Shown here piece after piece: positions 34,951-43,741 of a stretch of 64,000 nucleotides of DNA. Each line of letters opens with the position of its first letter. Position 1 is the first letter of the stretch. This DNA is from Mycolicibacterium sp. YH-1 (GTDB lineage: Bacteria > Actinomycetota > Actinomycetes > Mycobacteriales > Mycobacteriaceae). The stretch is taken from contig NZ_CP092915.1 in NCBI RefSeq assembly GCF_022557175.1, forward strand, positions 868,001 through 932,000, in the 5' to 3' direction. The position numbers were made by a program, and so were the translations under genes. Below the pieces are notes generated by a model, which saw nothing but the letters and a program-made list of their open reading frames with translations, did no database searches and was not told the origin of the DNA.

Positions 34951-35718
34951 GTGTCACCGACGAAGCCCCCCGTGGACCTGCGGGCGCCGCTGCGCGATCT
35001 GCCCGACAGCGGCTACGTCTACTCGACGGCGTGGAAGCTGCTGACCAGCGATATCGACAGCCACCTCAACGCCCGGCTCGACGGCGTGGCGCGCTACATC
35101 CAGGAGGTGGGCGCCGAACACCTCGCCGATGCGGGCGCCGCCGAGGCCCACCCGCACTGGATCGTGCAGCGCACGGTCATCGACGTCATCGCACCGATCG
35201 GCCTGCCCAGCGACATCACGTTCCGACGCTGGTGTTCGGCACTGTCCCCGCGCTGGTGCACGATGCGCGTGCGCCTCGACGGCTCCGACGGCGGCCGCAT
35301 CGAGACCGAGGGGTTCTGGATCCTCATGAACAAGGACACCCTGACGCCATCGCGGGTCAGCGACGAGGTCTTCGACCTGTTCGCCAGCACCACCGACGTG
35401 CACCGGCTGCAGTGGCGCCCCTGGTTGCCGGGGGCCGTGCCCGACGACGCCCAGACAACCCCGTTTCCGTTGCGCTACACCGATATCGACCTCTTCGAAC
35501 ACGTCACCAACGCCGCGTACTGGCATGGCGTTCACGAAGTGCTCGCCCGCGAGCCCGACCTGGCGACCACGCCCTACCGCGCCGTCGTGGAGTACCGCAA
35601 GCCGATCAAACTCGACGAGACGGTCGTCATCGCGCACGAGCGTCGCGGTGACGCGCTGCACATGTGGTTCCTCGCGAGCGGGGTCGTGAAGGCGGCCGCG
35701 CTGGTGTGCAGGCTGTAG
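34951..35718 (+). CDS. Acyl-ACP thioesterase-like hotdog protein (Rv2001-like)
   Basis: A 255-residue double-hotdog protein of the FatA/FatB acyl-ACP thioesterase type: first domain with SHLNARLDGVARYIQEVG, second with RYTDIDLFEHVTNAAYW, where Asp, His and Asn match the catalytic DxNxHVNN-type motif (here DLFEHVTNAAY). It should release fatty acids from carrier protein or CoA. The GTG at 34951 is chosen from family alignment; an in-frame ATG lies at 34924. It is divergent from the DeoR gene and followed closely by the carboxymuconolactone decarboxylase-like gene. Confidence 0.75.
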   Translation: MSPTKPPVDLRAPLRDLPDSGYVYSTAWKLLTSDIDSHLNARLDGVARYIQEVGAEHLADAGAAEAHPHWIVQRTVIDVIAPIGLPSDITFRRWCSALSPRWCTMRVRLDGSDGGRIETEGFWILMNKDTLTPSRVSDEVFDLFASTTDVHRLQWRPWLPGAVPDDAQTTPFPLRYTDIDLFEHVTNAAYWHGVHEVLAREPDLATTPYRAVVEYRKPIKLDETVVIAHERRGDALHMWFLASGVVKAAALVCRL

Positions 35719-35732
35719 ACGACACTGTTCAG

Positions 35733-36329
35733 ATGCCACGCATCTCGCCCCTGTCACCGAAGGAATGGCCCAAGGAGTTCCGCACGGCCCTGGCGGCACT
35801 GCGTCCGACCAACGCGCGGTACGCCCCGATGTCCACCGAGAATCGCCCCAAGGGCCTCAATGTGCTGGGCACCTGGGCTCATCACCCCGAGCTGGCGCAG
35901 GCGTACTTCACCCTCAACGGACACGTCTTGATGGCGACCACGCTGTCCGAGCGGCAGCGTGAACTCCTCGTCCTTCGGGTGGCCGCGGTGCGCAAGTCGG
36001 GCTACGAGTGGGCGCAGCACGTCTTCGTGGGCCGCGACGTCGGACTCACCGATGAGGAGATCGGCCGCATCGCCTACGGTCCGGACGCGCCGTTCTGGAG
36101 TGAGTTGGACGCCGCGATGCTGCGTGCCGTCGACGAGCTCATCGCCGACGGCGGCATCAGCGCATCGACGTGGGAGACGCTGACCGCCGAACTCGACGTC
36201 AAGCAGGTGCTGGACCTGATCTGCACCGTCGGCACCTACGAGACGCTGGCCCGCGTCTTCGCCTCGTTGGAGGTCGAGATCGACGGCGATATCAACGAGC
36301 TGATGCAGCGCTACGACGAGTTGTTCTGA
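35733..36329 (+). CDS. Carboxymuconolactone decarboxylase-like protein
   Basis: A 198-residue AhpD/CMD-fold protein. The core helix reads RQRELLVLRVAAVRKSGYEWAQHV followed by GLTDEEI, typical of the family, but the ExxCxxxH redox cysteines of AhpD are absent (YEWAQH). It is therefore not an AhpD-type peroxidase partner and resembles the cysteine-free CMD branch common in mycobacterial degradation clusters. It starts 14 bases after the thioesterase stop. Confidence 0.82.
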   Translation: MPRISPLSPKEWPKEFRTALAALRPTNARYAPMSTENRPKGLNVLGTWAHHPELAQAYFTLNGHVLMATTLSERQRELLVLRVAAVRKSGYEWAQHVFVGRDVGLTDEEIGRIAYGPDAPFWSELDAAMLRAVDELIADGGISASTWETLTAELDVKQVLDLICTVGTYETLARVFASLEVEIDGDINELMQRYDELF

Positions 36330-36370
36330 GCCGGGGTTTGGCGGGGCTCGTTTGCGGCCACTCTGCGACG

Positions 36371-36526
36371 GTGGAACAACAGCGCACTCCGCCGCCGACG
36401 CCAAGGGACGCCACCAAGGCGACCGACGAGCAGCGCGAGCTTCAGGATCAGCTGGAACACCAGAATGACGACCCGGACGCGCCGGCTCGGCACCAGGATC
36501 GACACGGTATCGCCGACGAGACCTAG
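36371..36526 (+). CDS. Possible small hydrophilic protein
   Basis: A GTG-initiated frame of 51 residues, rich in Gln, Asp, Glu and Pro (MEQQRTPPPTPRDATKATDE), 41 bases after the CMD gene. There is no clear ribosome binding site. The opposite strand also reads open (64 residues, Arg and Leu rich, 36311-36505). Third-position GC does not decide between them; one or neither may be real. Confidence 0.3.
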   Translation: MEQQRTPPPTPRDATKATDEQRELQDQLEHQNDDPDAPARHQDRHGIADET

Positions 36527-36538
36527 CGTCAGTCAGAT

Positions 36539-38092
36539 CTAGCGCTCGTTCGGCGCACCCATCGACAGCAGTTCTCGTGCCTTGATCGCCAACCACATCT
36601 CGGCGCGGGAGTCTGCGGACTCCAGGGAGCAGTTGGTGATCTCGCGGATCCTCGCGAGGCGATTGCGCATGGTGTGGCGATGGATACCTATTGCGGCGGC
36701 AGCGCTTTCGATGTGCCCGTTTGCGTGCAGGTATGCCTCGAGCGTGGCGATCAGACCGATCTCGGGTGAGTTCTCGGCTCGGTCGTGCTCGTCGAGCGGT
36801 TCGAGTTGTCGGGCCATGAGTTCGAGTTCGGCACTGGTCCTATTGCCGAGGATGACGCTGAAGACGCCGAGTTCTGCGAAGCTTCTGACCCGATCCTCGT
36901 CGGGGCCGCTACGCATCGCCGCCTGTGCCTGGCGCAGGCCCTGGCCCAGATTGCCGAACGTGCCTGGCAGGCTCACACCCCCGCCGAGCCGCCTCTGCAG
37001 CCGGGTGCCCAGGGCCTGATGAATGTCGTTGACGGCAGTGCTGTTATCGGCGGGCAGGACGAGGTTGATCTCGTCAGCCCGCGAGGCCATCAGGTAGGGG
37101 GTGGCGAGGGTGCCAAGGACGTCCTGGGTGTGTCTCTCGGCGGCGAGTGCCGGCCCGGTGTTGCTCAGCGCGACGACAACGGCCGAGTTTTCCGGGTCGA
37201 ACCCGAAGTATCGCAGGAGCCCCGGGTCGATGATGGCATCCTGTGCGAGCACCGCTTGGGCCACGGCGGCTCGGAGCCGGTGCTCGGCGTCGAGAACCTT
37301 TGCGGGTTTGTCCATTTCGATCGAGATCAGGGACACGGCGTGCGCGACGAGCAATCTGTCGAGCGGCGACAGCGCGGCGTCGCGTCTGACTGCGAGGTGA
37401 CCGCGCAGCGTCGGTGTCGCCCGGAGGGCCTGCAGCGTGCAGTATCCGACGTCATCGGCGAACACGCGGCTGGCCTGATCGCGAGTGGTGCGTGTCGGGG
37501 GGTGCTGCAGGTGCTGGCTGCAGAGATGCGCCACACGGCTGCTGTCGGGCCCTGCGGCCGCGAGGGTGCTGGCATCAGTGGCCAGGACTATGACGGTGGC
37601 CGACAGGGATGTGCTGAGCGCGCTGACCACCCCCGGTATCCCGTTCTTGAGGGCCTCGCGTGCCATCACCTCCTGCTGGTCAACGATGCGTTGGACGGAT
37701 CGGAGTTGATCGGCGGTGACCTCGTCGATGACCGCCCGTGTGATGGCGATGAACGGAGTGCGTGCGGGCACTGCGATCACGGGCATTCCGAGCGCGTCAC
37801 CCGCGACGATGATCCCTGCCGGCACCTCGGCGAAGCTCGTCCCGGTGTCGAAGGCCAGCGCCGCGACACCGGCCGCCGAGAGGCGGGCGAGGTAGTCGTG
37901 CTGCTCGAGATCTGTCGTGCCGACGTTCATGCCCGTCGTCATGACGAGTTCGCCACCCGAGAGATAGGGCGTGGGGTCGGCGAGTTCGATGGCATGTGCC
38001 CAGACGATGGTGCGGTCGGTGTTCTCTCGGCCAGCGACCAGTGTCAGCCCAAGATCGGGGTGTTGCACCAGGCGGCGCACGGTCATCGTCAC
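36539..38092 (-). CDS. PucR-family transcriptional regulator
   Basis: A 517-residue activator: N-terminal PucR domain (LTLVAGRENTDRTIVWAHAIELADP, LSGGELVMTTGM), a GGDEF-like middle region and a C-terminal helix-turn-helix (ESAAAAIGIHRHTMRNRLARI). PucR proteins control purine, GABA and other nitrogen-compound catabolism. It is last in the minus-strand gabT-gcdH-aldehyde dehydrogenase-caiB set, 89 bases after caiB, and is the obvious candidate to control it. Confidence 0.88.
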   Translation of the reverse strand: MTMTVRRLVQHPDLGLTLVAGRENTDRTIVWAHAIELADPTPYLSGGELVMTTGMNVGTTDLEQHDYLARLSAAGVAALAFDTGTSFAEVPAGIIVAGDALGMPVIAVPARTPFIAITRAVIDEVTADQLRSVQRIVDQQEVMAREALKNGIPGVVSALSTSLSATVIVLATDASTLAAAGPDSSRVAHLCSQHLQHPPTRTTRDQASRVFADDVGYCTLQALRATPTLRGHLAVRRDAALSPLDRLLVAHAVSLISIEMDKPAKVLDAEHRLRAAVAQAVLAQDAIIDPGLLRYFGFDPENSAVVVALSNTGPALAAERHTQDVLGTLATPYLMASRADEINLVLPADNSTAVNDIHQALGTRLQRRLGGGVSLPGTFGNLGQGLRQAQAAMRSGPDEDRVRSFAELGVFSVILGNRTSAELELMARQLEPLDEHDRAENSPEIGLIATLEAYLHANGHIESAAAAIGIHRHTMRNRLARIREITNCSLESADSRAEMWLAIKARELLSMGAPNER

Positions 38093-38181
38093 GGCACAGC
38101 CTAGAGGCGATGCGAGGAGACGAGTCGCGTGAGATTCACCAACACCGTTCTGATGCTAATCGCATGCGGTGATCGGTGCTG

Positions 38182-39297
38182 TCATCTCTGGGCGTCACCA
38201 CCCAGTCTGGGTGGGGCGCTGCGGTAGGTGGGCGGTGTGCGGGACATCGAGATTGGGTTGGCGACCTGTGGTGTGTGACTGCCGGGCACGGCCACGGTGG
38301 GGGCCAGCCCGAGCTTCTCGGCGAAGGCGAATGCCTCGGCGATGTCGTTGATGGGGCCCGCCGGCACGCCGACACCGGACAGTAGCGCGTACCAGTGGTC
38401 GGCGCCTTGGCTTTTCAGCGTGGTGGTGAGGATGTCGATGAGCGCGTCGCGGTGGCGCACGCGCAGCGCGTTGGAGCTGAACCGATCATCCTCGATGAGC
38501 CAGTCCAGCTCTAGGGCGCGGGCCAGCAGCGCGAACTGCTTGTCGTTGCCGACGGCCAACGCGATGGGCCTGTCCGCCGTTGAGAACGTCTGGTACGGCG
38601 CGATACTGGGGTGCCGATTGCCCATGATGGCGGGCGTGGCAGCCGCGCCGAGGTAGCCCGAGGCCTGATTGACCAAGGAGGACAGCAGTACTGACAGCAG
38701 ATCGGTGTCGATTCGCTGTCCTTCGCCGGTGCGGTCGCGGTGTGCCAGGGCGAGCAGGATGCCGCTCAGTGCGTGCACGCCGGCGAGCACGTCGACGAGA
38801 GCGACACCCACCTTGGTGGGTTCGCCCGGACCGGGGCCGGTCATGCTCATCAGCCCGCCGACCGCTTGAACGAGCAGGTCGTAGCCGGGTAGGTCGGCAC
38901 CGCCATCGCGGCCGAAACCAGTTATGGCGCAGTAGATCAGGTCTGGGCGCAGAGCGCTCAGGGTGTCGTAGCCCAGGCCGAGCCTCTCCATGGTGCCGGG
39001 ACGGAAGTTCTCCACGACGATGTCGGCGCCGGCCACCAGGTCGCGGGCGCGGGCGACGTCTTCGGGGTCGGTGAGGTCGAGCACCACTGAACGCTTGTTG
39101 CGGTTGACGGCATTGAAGTAGGTGGCCACCCCGTCGGAGTCATACGGTGGTCCCCACTCGCGGGTGTCGTCGCCGACCCCAGGGCGTTCGATCTTGATGA
39201 CATCGGCGCCGAAGTCGCCCAGCATCATGGTGGCGTACGGTCCCGCGAGCACGCGGCTGAAGTCGACGACGACAATCCCGTCGAGTGCGGCACTCAT
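38182..39297 (-). CDS. CaiB/BaiF CoA-transferase, candidate glutarate CoA-transferase
   Basis: A 371-residue type III CoA-transferase. The N-terminus reads VVVDFSRVLAGPYATMMLGDFGADVIKIE, and the catalytic aspartate lies in PGYDLLVQAVGGLMS (about 147-161). It transfers CoA between dicarboxylates. Its operon partners (aminotransferase, semialdehyde dehydrogenase, glutaryl-CoA dehydrogenase-like) suggest succinyl-CoA:glutarate transfer, like human SUGCT. The substrate is inferred from context only. Its ATG overlaps the aldehyde dehydrogenase stop. Confidence 0.82.
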   Translation of the reverse strand: MSAALDGIVVVDFSRVLAGPYATMMLGDFGADVIKIERPGVGDDTREWGPPYDSDGVATYFNAVNRNKRSVVLDLTDPEDVARARDLVAGADIVVENFRPGTMERLGLGYDTLSALRPDLIYCAITGFGRDGGADLPGYDLLVQAVGGLMSMTGPGPGEPTKVGVALVDVLAGVHALSGILLALAHRDRTGEGQRIDTDLLSVLLSSLVNQASGYLGAAATPAIMGNRHPSIAPYQTFSTADRPIALAVGNDKQFALLARALELDWLIEDDRFSSNALRVRHRDALIDILTTTLKSQGADHWYALLSGVGVPAGPINDIAEAFAFAEKLGLAPTVAVPGSHTPQVANPISMSRTPPTYRSAPPRLGGDAQR

Positions 39298-40778
39298 GGA
39301 CGTGCCATTCCGCCGCGCAGGTACACCGTGGTGGTGTGGGTGAAGAACTCGCGTGCGGCGCCGCCCTGCTCCTTGGGGCCCAGACCGCTCTTCTTAGCGC
39401 CGCCGAACGGCACATGGGGGTCGGCACCGGCGGATTCGGAGTTGACGTGCAGCACCCCGACGTCGATGGTGTCGATGGCTCGCATGGCGCGAGTCAGGTC
39501 CTGGGTGAACACGGCTGCCGACAGGCCGAACTCGCTGTCGTTGGCCAACGCGAACGCCTCGTCATCGTCGGCGGCGCGTCGCACGGCCAAGACGGGGCCG
39601 AACAGTTCGTCTGTCCATATGTCGGCTGGCGGTCCGGTGAGTTCCACAACAGTGGGGGAGATGAAGTAGCCGCCGGCCAGCTGCCCGTCCAGATCCACTG
39701 ACCCGCCGGTCAGCAGCGAGGCACCCTGGCTGGTCGCGGTGGCGATGCCGGTGCTGATGGACTTGTGCGCCGAATCGTTGACCACCGGTCCCATCTGGGT
39801 GGAATCGTCTGTCGGGTCACCCACGATGAGTGCGCGGGTCTTGCTGGTCAGTGCGTCCAGGAAGCGATCCGCGATGCCGTCGGTGAGGATCAATCGCGAT
39901 GTGGCGGTGCACTTTTGGCCAGTGGAACGGAACGCGCCGAGCATCACCTGTTCGAGGGCGAGATCAGCGTCGGCGTCGTCGAGGACGATGGCGGCGTTCT
40001 TGCCGCCCATCTCGCACTGCGCCGGCACCCCGCGCGCGGCCGCCGCGGCGGCGATGCGCCGGCCGATCCCGGTGGAGCCGGTGAAGGTGATGGCATCGAC
40101 GCCAGAGTGATTGACGATACCGTCGCCGAGATCCGAACCGCCGATCAGCAGGTTGAGCACACCCGCGGGCAGTCCCGCGGCGCTGAGCGCACGCGCGAGG
40201 TGCGTCGCCAGCAGGGGCACCGTGCTGGCCGGCTTCCACACCACGGTGTTGCCGTAGACCAGGGCGGGTGCGATCTTCCAGGCCGGGATCGCGATCGGAA
40301 AGTTGAACGGGGTGATGACACCGACCACGCCGACGGGTTTGCGGGTCACCAGGATCTGCTCGCCGCGTCGCGGTGAGGAGTAGATCTCGCCAGACTGACG
40401 ATCGCCCTCGTTGCCGTAGTAGCGCAGGATCTGGGCGGCGCGGCGTACTTCCCCGACACCCTCGGCCCTGGTCTTGCCCTCCTCGGTGGCCAGGTCCAGC
40501 CCCCAGTCCTCGGCGTGGCTGTCGATGACGTCGGCGGCCGCCAGCAGCACCGCCCCACGCTCGTGGATCGGTGTCGCGCTCCACCCGGGCAGGGCATCGG
40601 TGGCGGCAGTGACCGCCGTGTCCAGGTCGGTCGCGGTGGCCGCGCCCCCGTGGGCCACGATGATCTCAGGCCGGGCGGGGTTGAGGCTTCGCAGTGGTTG
40701 GCCGGTGCCCGAAATCCACTCACCGGCCACCAGGTGCTGCAGTTCCACGGGGGTGTAGACAGTCATGGTTTTTCCCAT
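39294..40778 (-). CDS. Aldehyde dehydrogenase, candidate glutarate/succinate semialdehyde dehydrogenase
   Basis: A 494-residue NAD(P)-dependent enzyme with the catalytic glutamate in EMGGKNAAIVL and nucleophile in STGQKCTATSR, plus NADP-loop FTGSTGIGRRI. The GQKCTATSR form is shared with ketoglutarate-semialdehyde and related dehydrogenases. In this operon the likely substrate is glutarate semialdehyde or succinic semialdehyde from the aminotransferase. The Met at residue 5 is an alternative start. It is 21 bases after the acyl-CoA dehydrogenase gene. Confidence 0.85.
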   Translation of the reverse strand: MGKTMTVYTPVELQHLVAGEWISGTGQPLRSLNPARPEIIVAHGGAATATDLDTAVTAATDALPGWSATPIHERGAVLLAAADVIDSHAEDWGLDLATEEGKTRAEGVGEVRRAAQILRYYGNEGDRQSGEIYSSPRRGEQILVTRKPVGVVGVITPFNFPIAIPAWKIAPALVYGNTVVWKPASTVPLLATHLARALSAAGLPAGVLNLLIGGSDLGDGIVNHSGVDAITFTGSTGIGRRIAAAAAARGVPAQCEMGGKNAAIVLDDADADLALEQVMLGAFRSTGQKCTATSRLILTDGIADRFLDALTSKTRALIVGDPTDDSTQMGPVVNDSAHKSISTGIATATSQGASLLTGGSVDLDGQLAGGYFISPTVVELTGPPADIWTDELFGPVLAVRRAADDDEAFALANDSEFGLSAAVFTQDLTRAMRAIDTIDVGVLHVNSESAGADPHVPFGGAKKSGLGPKEQGGAAREFFTHTTTVYLRGGMARP

Positions 40779-40799
40779 TCAGGTTGCGGCAGAGGGTGA

Positions 40800-41993
40800 T
40801 CAGCGGAAGGCGGCTTGACCGGTGAGGGCCTTTCCGATGGACAGCATGTGCATCTCAGAGGTGCCCTCGTAGGTCAGCACAGATTCGAGGTTGTTGGCGT
40901 GGCGAAGCGGAGAGTACTCCAAAGTGATTCCGCTGCCGCCCAGCAGGGTTCGGCATTCCCGGGCGATGGCGATCGCTTCGCGGACGTTGTTGAGCTTGCC
41001 CAGTGAGACCTGCTCGGGGCGCACGCCCTCGGCGTCCTTGATGCGGCCCAGGTGCAGCGCCAGCAGCATGCCCTTGCCCAGTTCCAGTGTCATGTTGGCG
41101 AGCTTCTCCTGGGTCAGCTGAAAGCTGGAAAGAGGCCGGTCGAACACGTCGCGGGTGCCGGTGTAGGCGATCGTGGTCTCCAGGCTGTCGCGGGCCGCGC
41201 CCAGCGCACCGAACACGATGCCGAAACGGGCCTCGTTGAGGCACGACAGCGGTGCGCTCAGACCGGTCGCGTGAGGCAGCTGGGCCGAGGCGGGCAGACG
41301 GACGTTGTCGAGCACCAGCTCGGAGGTCACCGATGCGCGCAGCGACAGCTTCTTGTGGATCTCGTTGGCGGTGAAACCGGGTGTGTCCGTGGGTACCAGG
41401 AAGCCCCGGACACCGTCGTCGGTCTGGGCCCACACGGTCGCCACGTCGGCGAGGTTGCCGTTGGTGATCCACATCTTGGTGCCGTTGAGCACCCAGTCGC
41501 TGCCGTCGCGGCGGGCGCGGGTGCGCATACCGGCCGGGTTGGAGCCGAAGTCGGGCTCGGTGAGGCCGAAGCAGCCGATCGCGTCGCCTGCGGCCAGCTT
41601 GGGCAGCCACTCGCTCTTCTGCTCCTCCGAGCCGTAACGGTGGATGGAGAACATCGACAGCGAGCCCTGCACCGAGACGAAGCTGCGGAAGCCACTGTCG
41701 CCGGCTTCGAGTTCCAGACACGCCAGGCCGTAGCTGACGGCATTGGTTCCGGCGCAGCCGTAGCCGTCGAGGTGCATGCCCAGAACGCCGAGGTCGCCGA
41801 ACTCCTTGGCCAACTCCCTGGGCAGGGTGGCGGATTCGAACCAGCCCTCAACATTGGGCTTCAGCCGCGAATCCACGAACTTGCGCACGGTGGCGGCGAT
41901 GTCGCGTTCGTCGTCGTCGAGCAGACGGTTGGTGTCGAAGAGCCCCAGCGGCGTGTAGGTCTTCTCGGCACGGGAGGCGGAGGTGATGGTCAT
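40800..41993 (-). CDS. gcdH: Glutaryl-CoA dehydrogenase-like acyl-CoA dehydrogenase
   Basis: A 397-residue flavoenzyme that aligns by eye with human glutaryl-CoA dehydrogenase: GYGCAGTNAVSYGL, SGFRSFVSVQGSL (with the Arg that binds the glutaryl carboxylate), GCFGLTEPDFGS, FSLRAS-like LSLRASVT, LGGSGIT and the catalytic glutamate in TYEGTSEMH. It would oxidise and decarboxylate glutaryl-CoA to crotonyl-CoA. The alignment is from memory, but the arginine and glutamate context is specific. It lies 47 bases after gabT. Confidence 0.82.
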   Translation of the reverse strand: MTITSASRAEKTYTPLGLFDTNRLLDDDERDIAATVRKFVDSRLKPNVEGWFESATLPRELAKEFGDLGVLGMHLDGYGCAGTNAVSYGLACLELEAGDSGFRSFVSVQGSLSMFSIHRYGSEEQKSEWLPKLAAGDAIGCFGLTEPDFGSNPAGMRTRARRDGSDWVLNGTKMWITNGNLADVATVWAQTDDGVRGFLVPTDTPGFTANEIHKKLSLRASVTSELVLDNVRLPASAQLPHATGLSAPLSCLNEARFGIVFGALGAARDSLETTIAYTGTRDVFDRPLSSFQLTQEKLANMTLELGKGMLLALHLGRIKDAEGVRPEQVSLGKLNNVREAIAIARECRTLLGGSGITLEYSPLRHANNLESVLTYEGTSEMHMLSIGKALTGQAAFR

Positions 41994-42040
41994 GGGTGGC
42001 TCCAGGTGGGTGCGAGGTACTGCGTACGGGTGGGGTGCGG

Positions 42041-43399
42041 TCAGAGTTGCGCGAAGGCGTCGCGGACGACGTCGAGGCCCTCGGTGAGCAGCTCATCGGT
42101 GATCGACAGTGGCGGCAGGAATCGCAGCACGTTGCCGAATGTGCCTGCCGTCAAGGTCAATACGCCGTTGTCCTGGCAGTGCCGGGTGACCGCGGCGACG
42201 GCGTCCCGGTTGGGGGATGTTCCGCCGGGCACGACGAGTTCGGCGGCGATCATCGCGCCGCGGCCGCGGATCTCGCCGATCACCTCGGTGGTGGCGGCGA
42301 TAGCGCGCAGTTCGCGCACCAGGATCTTGCCAACGGCCTTGGCGCGGTCGAGCAGGTGGTGGGTGTCGATCTCGTCGAACACTCCGAGGGCGGCCGCGCA
42401 CGCGACGGGGTTGCCGCTGTAGGTGCCGCCGATGCCGCCGGCGTGCGCGGCGTCCATGATGTCCGCGCGGCCGGTGACCGCGGCCAACGGCATACCGCCG
42501 GCCAACCCCTTGGCGGTGGTGATCAGATCGGGCACGATCCCGTCGTGCTCGCTGGCGAACCACGTTCCGGTGCGCGCGATCCCGGTCTGCACCTCGTCGG
42601 CGACGAGCACTATGCCGCGGTCGCGGCAGAAGTCGGCGACCGAGCGCAGGAACCCGTCGGCGGGCACGATGAAACCGCCCTCGCCCTGGATGGGTTCGAT
42701 CACGACGCACGCGACCGCATCGGCGCCGATCTGGGCGTCGATGAGTTGTGCGAACTGGCTGAACGCCTCGGCCGCGCAGTTGTCCGGGCCCGAGGGCCAG
42801 CGGTAGGGGTAGGCCATCGGCGCTCGGTACACCTCGGGAGCGAACGGGCCGAAGCTGTGCTTGTACGGCTGGTTCTTGGCGGTCATCGTCATCGTGAGCA
42901 GCGAGCGGCCGTGGAAGGCGTGGTCGAAGACCACCACGGCGGGCCGCTTGGTGAACGCGCGGGCGTACTTCACGGCGTTCTCGAGCGCCTCGCTGCCGGT
43001 GTTGAACAATGCCGTGCGCTTCTTGTGGTCGCCCGGGGTGATTCGGTTGAGGACCTCGGCCACCTCGATGTACGGCTCGTACGGCGTCGCCAGGAAGCAC
43101 GTGTGGGTGTAGCGGGCCAGCTGTGCGGCGGCGCGTGACACGACCGCGGGGGCGGCGTTGCCGACCGTCGTCACGGCGATTCCGCTGCCGAGGTCGATGA
43201 ATGAGTTCCCGTCGACGTCGACGACGACACCACCGCCGGCAGCCGCGGCGTACACGCCTGCGCCGCTGGCCAGGCCGGCGGGCAGTGCGGCGGTACGCCG
43301 TGCGGCCAGCTCGCGGGATCGCGGCCCGGGCACCTCAGTTATGAGCCTGCGTTCCTGGCGGAGGCCGGGGCCACCCACCACAGTGTCGATCATCGTCAT
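42041..43399 (-). CDS. gabT: Class III aminotransferase, 4-aminobutyrate/5-aminovalerate type
   Basis: A 452-residue PLP enzyme of the GabT family: FNTGSEALENAVKYAR (PLP phosphate), the VLVADEVQTGIARTG Asp and the Schiff-base lysine in TTAKGLAGGMPLAAVTG. It transfers the amino group of 4-aminobutyrate or 5-aminovalerate to 2-oxoglutarate. It is the first gene of the minus-strand operon. With glutaryl-CoA dehydrogenase next door, 5-aminovalerate (from lysine) is the better guess. Confidence 0.88.
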   Translation of the reverse strand: MTMIDTVVGGPGLRQERRLITEVPGPRSRELAARRTAALPAGLASGAGVYAAAAGGGVVVDVDGNSFIDLGSGIAVTTVGNAAPAVVSRAAAQLARYTHTCFLATPYEPYIEVAEVLNRITPGDHKKRTALFNTGSEALENAVKYARAFTKRPAVVVFDHAFHGRSLLTMTMTAKNQPYKHSFGPFAPEVYRAPMAYPYRWPSGPDNCAAEAFSQFAQLIDAQIGADAVACVVIEPIQGEGGFIVPADGFLRSVADFCRDRGIVLVADEVQTGIARTGTWFASEHDGIVPDLITTAKGLAGGMPLAAVTGRADIMDAAHAGGIGGTYSGNPVACAAALGVFDEIDTHHLLDRAKAVGKILVRELRAIAATTEVIGEIRGRGAMIAAELVVPGGTSPNRDAVAAVTRHCQDNGVLTLTAGTFGNVLRFLPPLSITDELLTEGLDVVRDAFAQL

Positions 43400-43644
43400 C
43401 CCGATCGTCCCTTCACGTCGATGTGTGGTCAGCGTAGGAACGTCGACCGCCCGGCCCTATGGCCGAACTGGACAACTGCGAGGCTATCTATATCCATATC
43501 GGCGATGCCTCGATCGAGCGCGCTATCTGCGACGGGCGGCGGTGCCACCGGGCCGATCGCCGGCATCGACTGCCCAAGCAGCGGCCGGAATCAATGTCGT
43601 AGGGTCGCCCAGTAAGATCCCCGATGATCCATCGAGGTGGACCC

Positions 43645-43719
43645 GCCTCCGTAGCTCAGTGGTAGAGCAACGCTCTTGTAAAGCGTAGGTCGTCAGTTCA
43701 ATCCTGACCGGGGGCTCCA
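43645..43719 (+). tRNA. tRNA-Thr (anticodon TGT)
   Basis: A complete cloverleaf of 75 bases including an encoded CCA. The acceptor GCCTCCG pairs with CGGGGGC, the D-arm is GCTC/GAGC, the anticodon stem ACGCT/AGCGT holds loop CTTGTAA with TGT, and the T-arm is GTCAG/CTGAC. It reads ACA threonine codons. M. tuberculosis also carries a tRNA-Thr near phoP. Confidence 0.96.
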
Positions 43720-43741
43720 TCAATCGGCATGGCGCTCGGCG

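Noticed and set aside
36311..36505. 64-residue minus-strand frame after the PucR gene
   Set aside because: It overlaps the CMD gene end and lacks a ribosome binding site. It is no better supported than the plus-strand frame listed at low confidence.
38199..38213. CACCCAG-T-CTGGGTG hairpin as a terminator of the caiB operon
   Set aside because: It lies within the last codons of caiB and has a one-base loop, so it would not fold as an RNA hairpin of that form.
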